64,000 bases of DNA from positions 124,001 to 188,000 of the forward strand of contig NZ_SRXV01000003.1 of assembly GCF_004793635.1 (NCBI RefSeq), written 5' to 3'. Each line of letters opens with the position of its first letter. Position 1 is the first letter of the stretch. A program made the translations under genes and the position numbers. Source of the DNA: Marinicauda pacifica (GTDB taxonomy: Bacteria; Pseudomonadota; Alphaproteobacteria; Caulobacterales; Maricaulaceae). A model generated the notes under the pieces. That model was given only the letters and a program-made list of their open reading frames with translations, did not search any database and had not been told where the DNA came from. Shown here piece by piece: positions 26,640-37,130 of this stretch.

Positions 26640-27941
26640 ATGATGGGCAAAGGCATCACCTACGAACGCTTGAGCCAAGAGGCGGTGACCCTGGCCTGTG
26701 ATCGCCATGAGCGTCTGCTCGCCGGCGAGATGGGCGGTGCTCGCGCGAACTTTGCCTACAAGGTGCTTCAGGGCCTCGACCTGTCGGGACGCAACCTCAC
26801 CGATGCCGACTTTTCCGGCGCCATCATGCATGCCGCCAACTTCTCCCAGGCCAACCTGTCCAGCACGAACCTGTTTGCGGCCGACATGCGCCGGGCCAAC
26901 CTGTCCGGGGCCATCCTGCGCCGGGCCGACATGCGCGGCGCGGTCCTGCGCGGGGCCAACCTGACCGGCGCAGACCTCTATCAGGCCGATATGCGCGAAG
27001 GCGCCATTGCCCAGGTCGATCGGGAAAAAGGCCTCGCCGTGATCCGGCACGAACAGCGCCCTGGCGAAGTGGCCGAAGCCAATTTCTCCGGCGCCAATCT
27101 GTCCAATTCGAAGATGACCGGCGCAATCGCGCAGCGCGCGGACTTCTCCGATGCCGTGCTGATCGGCGCGCGCATGCAGCGCGCGAACCTGCGCGGCGCA
27201 CGTTTCCCCGGCGCCAATCTGGAAGGCGCGGACCTGTCTGGCTCCGACCTCAGCGGCGCGGACCTCTCCAATAGCGTGCTCATCGGCGTCAATATGACGA
27301 TGTGCCAGAAGCAGGGCATGAATACCGAGGGCGCGCTCACCGACGCGCCGACCGGTCCGGCCCCGGGCGCCGACGTGGAGGAAACCGCCCAGCTTCTCAA
27401 GGAACATGCCCTGTGGTGCGAGACCGAGGGCAAGCAAGGCAAACCCTCCATCTTCAATGGCTGCGACCTGCGCGGCCTGAAGAGCCTTGCGCGCCGCAAT
27501 CTCACCGCGCTTCAGGCCAAGGACGCGGTCCTTTACGGCATCGATCTGGAAGGCGCGGCCCTGCAAGGCGCCAAGCTGGCCGGCTCCGACCTGCGCATGG
27601 CGTGCCTGCGCGGCGCAGACCTTCGCGGTGCCGACCTGACCAATGCCCGGCTGAACAATGCCGACCTGCGCGAAGCCCAGCTCGGCCCGCTGCTTCTGCC
27701 CAATGACCGCATCCATCCTGCCTCTCTGGAGAGGGCAGTCCTGCGCTATGCCGACCTCTCGCGCGCGGATCTGCGCCACATCAATGCTGTTCAAGCCGAC
27801 TTTTCCCATGCCAACATGCACGGCGCGAACCTGACCCAGTCCAACCTTACCGAGGCGTGCCTGGAAGATGCCCTGATGCCCGCCGATTTCCGGGCCCGGG
27901 CGCGCAATGGCGCCGCGGGCACGCGCGGTTCGGTGGCCTGA
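26640..27941 (+). CDS. pentapeptide-repeat protein
   Basis: 433 residues. Tandem A[DN]LxX pentapeptides fill two blocks (about 38-220 and about 275-420), split by a non-repeat segment containing a DVEETAQLLKEH helix. An N-terminal helical cap (about 1-37: YERLSQEAVTLACDRHERLL) precedes them. Such repeats fold as right-handed quadrilateral beta-helices. Some members mimic DNA and bind gyrase; most have no known role. The ATG at 26640 is followed by another at 26643. It appears to be a single-gene unit between the ribD-like gene and nadE. Confidence 0.9.
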   Translation: MMGKGITYERLSQEAVTLACDRHERLLAGEMGGARANFAYKVLQGLDLSGRNLTDADFSGAIMHAANFSQANLSSTNLFAADMRRANLSGAILRRADMRGAVLRGANLTGADLYQADMREGAIAQVDREKGLAVIRHEQRPGEVAEANFSGANLSNSKMTGAIAQRADFSDAVLIGARMQRANLRGARFPGANLEGADLSGSDLSGADLSNSVLIGVNMTMCQKQGMNTEGALTDAPTGPAPGADVEETAQLLKEHALWCETEGKQGKPSIFNGCDLRGLKSLARRNLTALQAKDAVLYGIDLEGAALQGAKLAGSDLRMACLRGADLRGADLTNARLNNADLREAQLGPLLLPNDRIHPASLERAVLRYADLSRADLRHINAVQADFSHANMHGANLTQSNLTEACLEDALMPADFRARARNGAAGTRGSVA

Positions 27942-28037
27942 CCCGCACGCCGGACGGGCACGAGCAATAATCCTCACTTTGAGCAAAAGAAGTTTCGCGG
28001 TAGGAGTAGGCGCTTAGCTCAAGAGTGGCCCTGCTTC

Positions 28038-30119
28038 ATGTCCGTTTTCGACAATATCTACCGTCACCGCATGGCCCGTATCGCGGCCTTCGCCCCGCCG
28101 GTCGCACTCGCGCAGCCCGCTGTGAATGTGGAGCGTATCGTCGATCTCGCCCGGCACGCGCACGAGCGCCATGCGGCGGTCGCGCTGTTTCCCGAGCTTT
28201 GCATTACCGGCTATTCGCTCGACGACCTGCATCATCAAAATCCGATCCTGGACGCGGCCGAGGCCGCCACCCGTGACCTGATCGAGCATAGCAAGGCCTG
28301 GCGCCCGCTCCTGCTCGTGGGCACCGCGGTCCGTGTTCACAGCCAGCTTTATAACTGCGCGCTGGTGATTCACCGCGGCCGCCTTCTGGGGATCGTCCCG
28401 AAAAGCTATCTGCCCAACTACCGCGAGTATTACGAGCAGCGCTGGTTTGCCGAAGCGCCAGGCGCCCTGGTCGAAAGTGTGCGTTATGCTGGTCAGGAAA
28501 CTGAATTTGGCGCGCGCCTGCTGTTCGAGGCGGAAGACCTGCCCGAGCTTCGCGTCCATGTGGAGATCTGCGAGGACTTGTGGGCGCCAAACCCGCCGAG
28601 CCTCGACGGCGCCTTGGCCGGCGCGACCCTCATGACCAATCTGTCGGCCTCCAATGTCACGATCGGCAAGGCGCGAGAGCGCGCGCAGCTTTGCCAGGTG
28701 CAGTCCTTCCGCTGCCTGGGCGCCTACGCATTCGCGGCTGCGGGCGTCGGCGAGAGCACGACCGACCTGGCCTGGGACGGGCAGCTGACAGTACATGAGC
28801 TCGGCCAGTCCCTGGCGCAAAGCGACCGGTTCAATCCCGACGGAACCGAGCTGTTCACCGATATCGATCTGGAGCGCATAGAGCAGGACCGCATCCGCTT
28901 TGCGACCTATCGCGACACCGCCGCGCGCGCCGCCGAACGCCTGCGCGATTTTCGTCGGGTGCGATTTGCACTCGACCTGCCGCTGGACACGCCCATCCCG
29001 ACCGAGCGCGCCATCGACCGCTTTCCTTTCGTGCCGAACGACGCTGCCCGTCTCGATGAAGACTGCTTCGAGGCCTACAACATCCAGGTTCAGGGCCTGG
29101 CCCAGCGCCTGCGTTCGACCGGTATCAAGACCGCCGTCATCGGCGTGTCCGGCGGGCTGGATTCCACACAGGCGCTGATCGTCACGGCCCGCGCTTTCGA
29201 CCGGCTGGGGCTGGACCGCGCCAATATCCTGGCCGTGTCGCTGCCCGGCTTCGCCACCAGCGACAAGACGGCCGGCAACGCCACGGCGCTGATCGAGGGT
29301 CTGGGCGTCACGCACAAGAGCATCGATATCCGCCCGGCCGCCGAACGCATGCTGGAGGATCTCGACCACCCCTATTCGGAAGGCAAGGCGCAGTACGACC
29401 GGACGTTCGAAAACGTCCAGGCCGGGCTGCGCACCGACTATCTTTTCCGCTTGGCCAATCACCATGACGGCCTGGTCGTGGGCACGGGCGACCTGTCGGA
29501 GCTGGCGCTGGGCTGGTGCACTTACGGCGTCGGCGACCAGATGGCCCACTACAACGTCAACGCGGCCGTGGCCAAGACGCTGATCCAGCACCTCATCGCA
29601 TGGGTCGCCCGGCGCGAGGAGTTCGGCGCGCCCGTTTCAAAAACGCTCAACGCCATTCTGGAAACCGAAATCTCTCCGGAGCTCATTCCTTCGGCGGCCG
29701 ACGAGCCGCTGCAAAGCACCGAAAGCACGATCGGACCGTATTCGCTGCAGGACTTCAACCTGCACCACGCCATGCGGTTCGGGCTCGGACCGGCGAAGAT
29801 CGCCTTCCTGGCCGAACGCGCGTGGAGCGACCGCACACGCGGCGACTGGCCCTCCCACATCGCGATCGACAAGCAGGGCGAGTACACGCTGGAGGAAATC
29901 GTTCGCTGGCTCGAAGTCTTCTGCCGGCGCTTTTTCCAGACCTCGCAGTTCAAACGTTCCGCCATGCCCAACGGACCCAAGGTCACCTCGGCCGGGGCAT
30001 TGTCTCCGCGCGGAGACTGGCGCATGCCGTCCGACAGCTCGGCGAGGGTCTGGATGGATGAGCTGGCTGCGCTGCGCCGCGAGCTAGGCCTGCCCGCCTC
30101 CTCATCCGGTTCCACATAG
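28038..30119 (+). CDS. nadE: glutamine-dependent NAD+ synthetase
   Basis: 693 residues, the long two-domain type. The N-terminal nitrilase-like amidase (about 1-290) has the Glu-Lys-Cys triad E53 ([10 protein letters not shown]), K122 ([11 protein letters not shown]) and C178 (EICEDLW). The C-terminal synthetase has the PP-loop [12 protein letters not shown] (near residues 372-383) and [12 protein letters not shown]. It amidates nicotinic-acid adenine dinucleotide using ammonia channelled from glutamine. A strong hairpin at 30123-30155 ends the transcript. Confidence 0.96.
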   Translation: MSVFDNIYRHRMARIAAFAPPVALAQPAVNVERIVDLARHAHERHAAVALFPELCITGYSLDDLHHQNPILDAAEAATRDLIEHSKAWRPLLLVGTAVRVHSQLYNCALVIHRGRLLGIVPKSYLPNYREYYEQRWFAEAPGALVESVRYAGQETEFGARLLFEAEDLPELRVHVEICEDLWAPNPPSLDGALAGATLMTNLSASNVTIGKARERAQLCQVQSFRCLGAYAFAAAGVGESTTDLAWDGQLTVHELGQSLAQSDRFNPDGTELFTDIDLERIEQDRIRFATYRDTAARAAERLRDFRRVRFALDLPLDTPIPTERAIDRFPFVPNDAARLDEDCFEAYNIQVQGLAQRLRSTGIKTAVIGVSGGLDSTQALIVTARAFDRLGLDRANILAVSLPGFATSDKTAGNATALIEGLGVTHKSIDIRPAAERMLEDLDHPYSEGKAQYDRTFENVQAGLRTDYLFRLANHHDGLVVGTGDLSELALGWCTYGVGDQMAHYNVNAAVAKTLIQHLIAWVARREEFGAPVSKTLNAILETEISPELIPSAADEPLQSTESTIGPYSLQDFNLHHAMRFGLGPAKIAFLAERAWSDRTRGDWPSHIAIDKQGEYTLEEIVRWLEVFCRRFFQTSQFKRSAMPNGPKVTSAGALSPRGDWRMPSDSSARVWMDELAALRRELGLPASSSGST

Positions 30120-30122
30120 AAA

Positions 30123-30155
30123 AGCGCGTCCGCAAGGGGGGTGCGGACGCGCTTC
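30123..30155 (+). terminator. hairpin terminator after nadE
   Basis: Arms AAGCGCGTCCGCA (30123-30135) and TGCGGACGCGCTT (30143-30155) form a perfect 13-bp stem with a 7-nt purine loop, starting 4 nt after the nadE stop. The 3' side has TTCAT rather than a long T-run. Position and stability still favour a terminator. Confidence 0.75.
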
Positions 30156-30178
30156 ATACTGCCTGTCTTGAGAAAGCA

Positions 30179-30237
30179 AGAGCCGGTGTCCGGCACTCTG
30201 GCGAGCAGGGGAGACCCGCGGTGCCGGACCGGGCTCT
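30179..30237. repeat. imperfect inverted repeat at the hsp20 3' end
   Basis: AGAGCC (30179-30184) pairs with GGCTCT (30232-30237), and TCCGGCAC (30189-30196) with GTGCCGGA (30221-30228), giving a long stem with a small internal loop and a 24-nt apical loop. It lies just beyond the convergent hsp20 stop and has no T-run. It may stabilise or help terminate the hsp20 mRNA. Confidence 0.4.
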
Positions 30238-30244
30238 CAGCTGA

Positions 30245-30721
30245 TCAGGCGGCCGACTTCTTGCCGCCCTGGATCAGCTTCGCGCCGGATTTCGACTGCC
30301 CGTTAATGGCAATCTGGCGCGGCTTCTTGGCTTCAGGGACCTCACGCTCAAGGCGCACGGTCAGCATGCCGTGCTTCAGCTCCGCATCGCGGACCTGAAC
30401 ATGGTCGGCGAGATGGAAGCGGCGTTCGAACCCGCGCTCGGCAATGCCGCGATGCAGGAAGGTGCGCGACGTGTCTTCGTCGGCGCGGTCGCGCTTTCCG
30501 GCCACGGTCAGCACGTTTTCCTGAACCTCAAGCTCGAGATCGTCTTCGGAGAAACCGGCGACAGCGAGTTCGATGCGGAACTCGTTCTCGTCGGTCTGCT
30601 CGATGTTATACGGGGGGTATCCGGACCCGCCTTCCAGCTTGGACGCGGTATCCATCATGTTGGCCAGACGGTCGAAACCGACAATCGTCCGGTAAAGCGG
30701 GGAAAAGTCCACAGTACGCAT
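30245..30721 (-). CDS. small heat-shock protein, Hsp20/IbpA family
   Basis: 158 residues. The opening MRTVDFSPLYRTIVGFDRL is the alphaproteobacterial IbpA/HspD N-terminus. The alpha-crystallin domain (about 38-135) has YNIEQTDENEFRIELAVAG, the GKR loop and the terminal beta-strand GMLTVRLEREVPE. The C-terminal PRQIAIN contains the I-x-I anchor. It is an ATP-independent holdase for unfolding proteins. The ribosome-binding site is masked in a ROSE-like hairpin directly upstream, which predicts thermal control of translation. Confidence 0.94.
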   Translation of the reverse strand: MRTVDFSPLYRTIVGFDRLANMMDTASKLEGGSGYPPYNIEQTDENEFRIELAVAGFSEDDLELEVQENVLTVAGKRDRADEDTSRTFLHRGIAERGFERRFHLADHVQVRDAELKHGMLTVRLEREVPEAKKPRQIAINGQSKSGAKLIQGGKKSAA

Positions 30722-30825
30722 TCTAGATCCTCCAGTGAGCGATCAACGTTGATGTGAAGCCGGCCCGCATGAGGCGGCACCGGCCGGGTGGTAGGCGAAG
30801 ACCCCATGAGGCGGTCTTCGCCAAA
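30722..30825 (-). promoter_or_regulatory. ROSE-like RNA thermometer in the hsp20 leader
   Basis: Read on the minus strand, the last hairpin (30744 to 30726) has arms GATC-G-CTC and GAGGATC around the loop ACTG. The Shine-Dalgarno GGAGGA (30733-30728) is in the 3' arm, opposite a GCT element with a bulged G, the hallmark of ROSE thermometers. Upstream there are stable hairpins: GGCGAAGACC/GGTCTTCGCC (30794-30803 with 30813-30822) and a GCCGG/CCGGC stem (30759-30784). This architecture is known from rhizobial small heat-shock genes. Melting of the last hairpin at high temperature would free the ribosome-binding site. Confidence 0.8.
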
Positions 30826-30856
30826 ATATTTGGGTAACGATTTCCGCCTGTGCAAG
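30826..30856 (-). promoter_or_regulatory. candidate RpoH (sigma-32) promoter for hsp20
   Basis: On the minus strand CTTG (30856-30853) is followed after 18 nt by CCCAAATAT (30834-30826). This is close to the alphaproteobacterial heat-shock promoter pattern of CTTG, a 17-18 nt spacer and CYTAT-like box. It lies just upstream of the thermometer hairpins, where transcription should begin. The -10 match is imperfect. Confidence 0.45.
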
Positions 30857-30951
30857 AGGGCCGGGCAAAAACCGGTCAACACCCTTGATTTTTCAGGCAA
30901 GGACACGGCTTGATGCGGGTCTTGCTTTCCAGCTCTGGTATGGGATTTTCA

Positions 30952-31965
30952 ATGCGCTATTCAGTTTGCACCCTCGCCCTCTGCACCCTGCTCGCTGCCT
31001 GCGGCGGCCAGGACGACACCATGCCCGAAACCTCGGACGAAGAGACGGCTGCGCCCGCCGAGGGTGCGGAAGGCGCCGCCAACGGCGAGGCCGGGGAGGA
31101 GACCGAAGCCGAGGCCGGCCTGCTGGAACAGGCCCCCTACGGCTCGCTCGCCTGGGCGGTCGAAGGCGACTGGCGCGGCGATCAGACAGAGCGCGACGAG
31201 TGGCGCAATCCTCAGGAAACAATCGAGTTTCTTGACATCGATCCGTCCGGCACCATCGTCGAGATCTGGCCGGGCGCCGGCTGGTACACCCAGGTGCTGG
31301 CCCCGTGGATCGCCGCGAACGAGGGACGCTACGTCGCCGCCTACTTCCCGACCGCCGGTGAGGAGCGCCTGATCGCCTTCCGCGACAATTATGTCGAGCG
31401 CTTCTCCGACCCGCGCTACGGCGAGGTCGAGATGACCGAGTTCGGCCCGGAAACCGGACCTATCCTGGCGCCCGGCAGCGCCGACGCCGTCCTCACCTTC
31501 CGCAACGTGCACAACTGGATGTCGCGCGGCTTTGCGGAAAAGGCCTTCGCCGACTTCTACGAGGTGCTGGCGCCCGGCGGCGTACTGGGTGTGGTCGAGC
31601 ACCGCCTGCCCGCGAGCCGGGAGCAGGATCCGCGTGCGGCCAGCGGCTATGTTCAGGAAGACTATGTCGTCGCGCTGGCGCAGGAGGCCGGCTTCGAACT
31701 GGTTGAAGCCAGCGAGATCAACGCCAACCCGGCCGATGCCGCCGACCACCCGTTCGGCGTCTGGACCCTGCCTCCGGTTTCGCGCATCGGCGAGGATGCA
31801 GGCGAGGATTTCGATCCGGACTATTACACGAGCATCGGGGAATCCGATCGCATGACGCTGCGCTTCGTGAAGCCGGCGGCCGGCGATGAGGCCGCGGACG
31901 GGTCGAGCGAGTCGGTCGAAGACGACAGCGACACCGGCGAAAACGGCGAAGACACCGAAGGCTGA
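30952..31965 (+). CDS. lipoprotein with COG4798-like methyltransferase fold
   Basis: 337 residues from ATG 30952; an ATG at 30910 would add 14 residues. A signal peptide ends in the lipobox LAAC (C17), so the product should be lipid-anchored. A low-complexity acidic Glu/Ala/Gly linker (about 19-60) precedes a domain (about 65-315) resembling predicted methyltransferases of COG4798: FLDIDPSGTIVEIWPGAGWYTQ aligns with the SAM motif I but reads EIWPGAGW rather than DxGxGxG. A second acidic tail closes the protein. SAM is not expected outside the cytoplasm, so an enzymatic role is doubtful. Confidence 0.75.
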   Translation: MRYSVCTLALCTLLAACGGQDDTMPETSDEETAAPAEGAEGAANGEAGEETEAEAGLLEQAPYGSLAWAVEGDWRGDQTERDEWRNPQETIEFLDIDPSGTIVEIWPGAGWYTQVLAPWIAANEGRYVAAYFPTAGEERLIAFRDNYVERFSDPRYGEVEMTEFGPETGPILAPGSADAVLTFRNVHNWMSRGFAEKAFADFYEVLAPGGVLGVVEHRLPASREQDPRAASGYVQEDYVVALAQEAGFELVEASEINANPADAADHPFGVWTLPPVSRIGEDAGEDFDPDYYTSIGESDRMTLRFVKPAAGDEAADGSSESVEDDSDTGENGEDTEG

Positions 31966-31987
31966 TACCCGTGCCCGGCCCCGTCGC

Positions 31988-32800
31988 CTACCGGGCGGCG
32001 GGGCGCAGCACGTCCAGCGCTTCGCGGTGCAGCGCCGCGGTGGCCGCGGCAACGACCTGGCCGGTCTCGAACGTGTCGCGGCCGCGCCAGTCGGTCACGA
32101 CGCCTCCGGCTCCGCGCACCACCGGCACCAGAGCCGCTATATCCCAGGGCTGCAACTCGCTCTCCACGACCAGATCCAGACCGCCCGCAGCGATCATCGC
32201 ATAGGCATAGGCATCCAGGCCGAAGCGCATCAGGCGCACCCGGCCGCGGACCGCCTCGAACGCGTCCGCTTCGGCGCCCTTGAACAGGTAGGGATCGGTC
32301 GTCGCGGCCAGCGCGTCCTTGAGATGCTTTGTCGAGCGCGTGGTCAGCGCACGGCGGCGCGCCTCGTGCACCAGCTCGGCCTGAAGATGGCCGTCATGGG
32401 CAATCGCGCAGAAACGCTCGCCGATATGGGGCTGGTCGATCACCGACAAAACCGGACCGTGGTCCTGCGTCGTCAGCGAGATCAGCACCGTCCAGGTCGG
32501 CACCCCGGCAATGAAGGCGCGCGTGCCATCGATCGGGTCGAGAACCCAGGTCCGCCCGCTCGTGCCTTGCGTGTGGCCGCCCTCCTCGCCCAGCACAGCG
32601 TCCATCGGGTAGCGGTTTTCGATCAGGGCCCGAAGCCGGGCCTCGATGGCCCGGTCCGCTTCGGTCACGGGATCGAAGCCGCCCGCATCCTTGTTGTCGG
32701 CCTGCAGGCCGGCACGAAAACGAGACCGCGCACAGTCGCGCGCGGCCTCGGCAAGATCTTCGGCAAAGACGAGATCGGCTTTAAGAGAATCCAGGGACAT
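31988..32800 (-). CDS. inositol-monophosphatase family phosphatase, histidinol-phosphatase-like
   Basis: 270 residues. The metal sites are DPVTEADRAIE, LGEEGGHT and LDPIDGTRAFIAGVPTW, followed by WDIAALVPVVRGAGG, as in the IMPase superfamily. The sequence style (GEEGG, DGTRAFI) matches the HisN-type histidinol-phosphatases common in alphaproteobacteria. The substrate could be histidinol phosphate, inositol-1-phosphate or 3'-phosphoadenosine phosphate. A hisC gene is about 18 kb away, and an N-formylglutamate amidohydrolase-like gene is nearby. Confidence 0.88.
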   Translation of the reverse strand: MSLDSLKADLVFAEDLAEAARDCARSRFRAGLQADNKDAGGFDPVTEADRAIEARLRALIENRYPMDAVLGEEGGHTQGTSGRTWVLDPIDGTRAFIAGVPTWTVLISLTTQDHGPVLSVIDQPHIGERFCAIAHDGHLQAELVHEARRRALTTRSTKHLKDALAATTDPYLFKGAEADAFEAVRGRVRLMRFGLDAYAYAMIAAGGLDLVVESELQPWDIAALVPVVRGAGGVVTDWRGRDTFETGQVVAAATAALHREALDVLRPAAR

Positions 32801-32845
32801 TCAGACCGGCTCTTGCGCGTCCCGGAGATCCGGGATGCGAAGGCC

Positions 32846-33244
32846 TCACGCCACGTCGCTGTCGGCCGAGCGTTCGCTCGGATCGAGCGAACGGGCCAGA
32901 TCCAGCAGACGGCGGCGCGGACGCTCCTTGAGACGGTAATAGGCGCGCACCAGGTCGACCGTTTCCTTCTTCGACAGAATGTCAGGCTCCAGCGAGTCCT
33001 CCTGAGGCACTGCAGCAGGACCGCGCCCCTCGATGCCTTCATAGAAATACTGCACCGGCACGTCGAGCGCTTCAGCGAGTTCGAACAGGCGGCTGGCGCT
33101 GACGCGATTGGCGCCGCACTCGTATTTCTGCACTTGCTGGAATCTGATGCCCACCGCATCGGCAAGTTGGGACTGGGTCAGCCCCAGCAGGCGCCGGCGG
33201 CGGCGCAGGCGCTTGCCTACATGATGGTCGATCTCGTTGGTCAT
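32846..33244 (-). CDS. XRE-family transcriptional regulator
   Basis: 132 residues. A Cro/C1-type helix-turn-helix occupies about 10-65 (LRRRRRLLGLTQSQLADAVG, FQQVQKYECGANRVSASRL), the exact style of a very common alphaproteobacterial XRE family. The C-terminal half (about 66-132) is variable, with KKETVDLVRAYYRLKERPRRRLL. Palindromic elements lie directly upstream at 33263-33282 and 33358-33373, suggesting autoregulation. Targets are unknown. Confidence 0.9.
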   Translation of the reverse strand: MTNEIDHHVGKRLRRRRRLLGLTQSQLADAVGIRFQQVQKYECGANRVSASRLFELAEALDVPVQYFYEGIEGRGPAAVPQEDSLEPDILSKKETVDLVRAYYRLKERPRRRLLDLARSLDPSERSADSDVA

Positions 33245-33262
33245 AGGCCGGTTTCCCTCACG

Positions 33263-33282
33263 ATTAGACGACTGGCTCTAAT
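33263..33282. promoter_or_regulatory. candidate operator upstream of the XRE gene
   Basis: Perfect inverted arms ATTAGA (33263-33268) and TCTAAT (33277-33282) flank 8 nt, about 19-38 nt before the XRE start codon. Location and symmetry suit a homodimeric helix-turn-helix repressor. Binding by the adjacent regulator is inference. Confidence 0.45.
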
Positions 33283-33357
33283 TCTGTCTTCCCCCCGGTG
33301 CGACAGACGGTCATCAATTGACAATTTACATCAGACATACACGCCCTGCGCGTCTTT

Positions 33358-33373
33358 TGGAATTGAAATTCCA
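33358..33373. promoter_or_regulatory. 16-nt palindrome upstream of the XRE gene
   Basis: TGGAATTGAAATTCCA is a perfect inverted repeat with a 2-nt centre. It lies between the XRE gene and the stop of the amidohydrolase-like gene, about 115 nt before the XRE start. It could be a second operator or a promoter-distal site. Confidence 0.35.
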
Positions 33374-33406
33374 CAGTACGCTGAATCGGAACTTCGTCAT
33401 CGGCGC

Positions 33407-34276
33407 CTATTCCGCAGCGGCACGTGTCGCCTCGCCATAGCTCATAATGTCCTGCGCCCACTTGTCCAGCGCCGCGGCCAAACGGGGCCACTTCGCAGAT
33501 CGCTCGACACGCGATTCGTCCAGATAGAGCGCGCGATTGATCTCGACCTGCAACACGTGAACGCCTGCGTCCGGCCGCCCGTAATATTCGGTCGTATACC
33601 CGCCGGCATAGGGCCGGTTTCGCACGACGCCGAGCCCGACCCGGCGGAAGGCCTGCTCGGCGTGTTCGACCAGGCCCGGCGCGCAGGAGACGCCAAACCG
33701 GTCTCCCAGCACAATATCGGCGCCGCGCGCACTGCCCGAAGGCATGGAATGGCAATCGATCACGACCGCCTCGCCGAACTGGTCGCGCACGATCGCGATC
33801 TCCTGCTTCAGCGCGGCGTGATAGGGATCGTAGTGCCGGCGTACGCGCTCCAGCGCCTCGTCAAGCGAGATACGGCCGGCATAGATGGCCCGCCCGTCCG
33901 CTGCCAGGCGAGGCACCACGCCGAGGCCCGCTGCGGCGCGCGCGGTGACAGGTCCGGCCTCGGAGGGCAGCCTGCGGTCGAACATTGCAGGATCGAGCTC
34001 CCATCGTGCCCGGTTGGGATCGACGAAGGCGCGCGGAAAGGTCGCGGCCACCAGCGAGGCGCCGTACCGGGGCACCGCCTCGAACAGCTGGTCGAGATAG
34101 GCGTCTTCCGAACGGCGCAGCAGGGAGACCGGCAGCGCGGCGCGCGCCAGGAAATCGGCCGTGTAATCGCGTCCCGAATGGGGGGAAGCAAACACGAAGC
34201 GCGAGCTGCGCACTTGGGGCCTGTCGATGCGGACCGGGTTGCTGGACGATGACGAAGGGCTGGACGAAGCGCTCAT
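33407..34276 (-). CDS. N-formylglutamate amidohydrolase family protein
   Basis: 289 residues from ATG 34276; a TTG five codons upstream is an alternative. After a serine-rich start, FVFASPHSGRDYTADFL gives the HSG zinc-binding motif. SEDAYLDQLF, FPRAFVDPNRARWELDP and VIDCHSMPS follow, all diagnostic of the N-formylglutamate amidohydrolase (FGase) family. The classical reaction yields formate and glutamate at the end of histidine degradation. No other hut gene is present, so the physiological substrate is uncertain. Confidence 0.9.
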   Translation of the reverse strand: MSASSSPSSSSSNPVRIDRPQVRSSRFVFASPHSGRDYTADFLARAALPVSLLRRSEDAYLDQLFEAVPRYGASLVAATFPRAFVDPNRARWELDPAMFDRRLPSEAGPVTARAAAGLGVVPRLAADGRAIYAGRISLDEALERVRRHYDPYHAALKQEIAIVRDQFGEAVVIDCHSMPSGSARGADIVLGDRFGVSCAPGLVEHAEQAFRRVGLGVVRNRPYAGGYTTEYYGRPDAGVHVLQVEINRALYLDESRVERSAKWPRLAAALDKWAQDIMSYGEATRAAAE

Positions 34277-34417
34277 GGCGTTAACTTTCAAGACTCACCC
34301 CGCCGGGGTCAAACGATAGTTGAACCGGTTTCATCGGAACTAACAGCGCGTTCAGGGGAATTTTACCTCGCCGGGGTATATTTCCTTTCAAGCAACACGA
34401 CGCCAAGAGGAACAGGC

Positions 34418-34786
34418 ATGGCCCGCATTCTGCTCGCTGAAGACGACCACTCCATGCGCGACTTTCTGACCAAGGCGCTCAAGCGCGCCGGTCATGAGGT
34501 CGAGCCGGTTGGAGACGGGGAAGAAGGCCTCGAGGCCCTTGGCGACCGCGCCGGCGTCTTCGACCTGCTTCTGACCGACATCGTCATGCCCGGCGTGGAC
34601 GGGATCGAGCTGGCGCGCCGCGCCGCCGAAATCGACCCGGGGCTGAAGATCATGTTCATCACCGGCTTCGCGGCGGTGGCCCTCAATGCGGGCTCGAACG
34701 CGCCCAAGGATGCCAAGGTCCTGTCCAAACCCTTCCACCTGCGCGACCTGGTCGACGAGGTCGCCCGCGTGATGGAAGCGGCCTGA
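34418..34786 (+). CDS. cpdR: single-domain response regulator CpdR
   Basis: 122 residues: a receiver domain only. The acidic pocket is D9/D10 with phosphorylation site D54 (LLLTDIVMPGVDG). The switch residues are T/S in FITGFAAVAL and the lysine in LSKPFHLRDL. The sequence closely follows CpdR of Caulobacter, a ClpXP adaptor controlled by the CckA-ChpT phosphorelay that promotes degradation of CtrA and other cell-cycle proteins. The C-terminus ends in two alanines, which may make it a ClpXP substrate itself. It precedes tRNA-Val. Confidence 0.93.
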   Translation: MARILLAEDDHSMRDFLTKALKRAGHEVEPVGDGEEGLEALGDRAGVFDLLLTDIVMPGVDGIELARRAAEIDPGLKIMFITGFAAVALNAGSNAPKDAKVLSKPFHLRDLVDEVARVMEAA

Positions 34787-34864
34787 GCAGTCCCGAACCG
34801 TCTTGCCGGACCGGGCGGATGCAGCCCGCCGGATGACACACGCCGGGGAAGTTCACATAGCGCC

Positions 34865-34893
34865 TTGTCAGGGCCAATTGGCCCCGTTATAGG
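34865..34893 (+). promoter_or_regulatory. sigma-70 type promoter of tRNA-Val
   Basis: TTGTCA (34865-34870), a 17-nt spacer and TATAGG (34888-34893) form a near-consensus core promoter. Transcription would start around 34900, about 10 nt before the mature tRNA. Confidence 0.7.
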
Positions 34894-34910
34894 AACGCTC
34901 CCTTCGGTTG

Positions 34911-34987
<77 letters not shown>

Positions 34988-35132
34988 TCCGAAATTCCCG
35001 AAATAACCGGCGAGATGCCGCCCAGGCTGCGATACAGCGCCGTGCGGCGCTGCATGAACGTGTGCCATTGAAGCGGCCGCCCGGTGGCTGGCCCAGTGAC
35101 TGACATCGCCGTTGCGCGGCTCGCAGGCGTGC

Positions 35133-37109
<1,977 letters not shown>

Positions 37110-37130
37110 AAAGCCGCTCTCCTTTCAGAG

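Noticed and set aside
26607..27986. 459-residue minus-strand frame with regular repeats
   Set aside because: The repeats mirror the codon periodicity of the plus-strand pentapeptide-repeat gene, which has the genuine A[DN]LxX pattern.
31886..34252. 788-residue open frame on the plus strand
   Set aside because: It runs opposite the phosphatase, XRE and amidohydrolase-like genes, all with clear domains, and has no recognisable features of its own.
34801..34860. Hairpin CGGGC/GCCCG after cpdR as a terminator
   Set aside because: The stem is short and has no T-run; it may be coincidental in GC-rich sequence.
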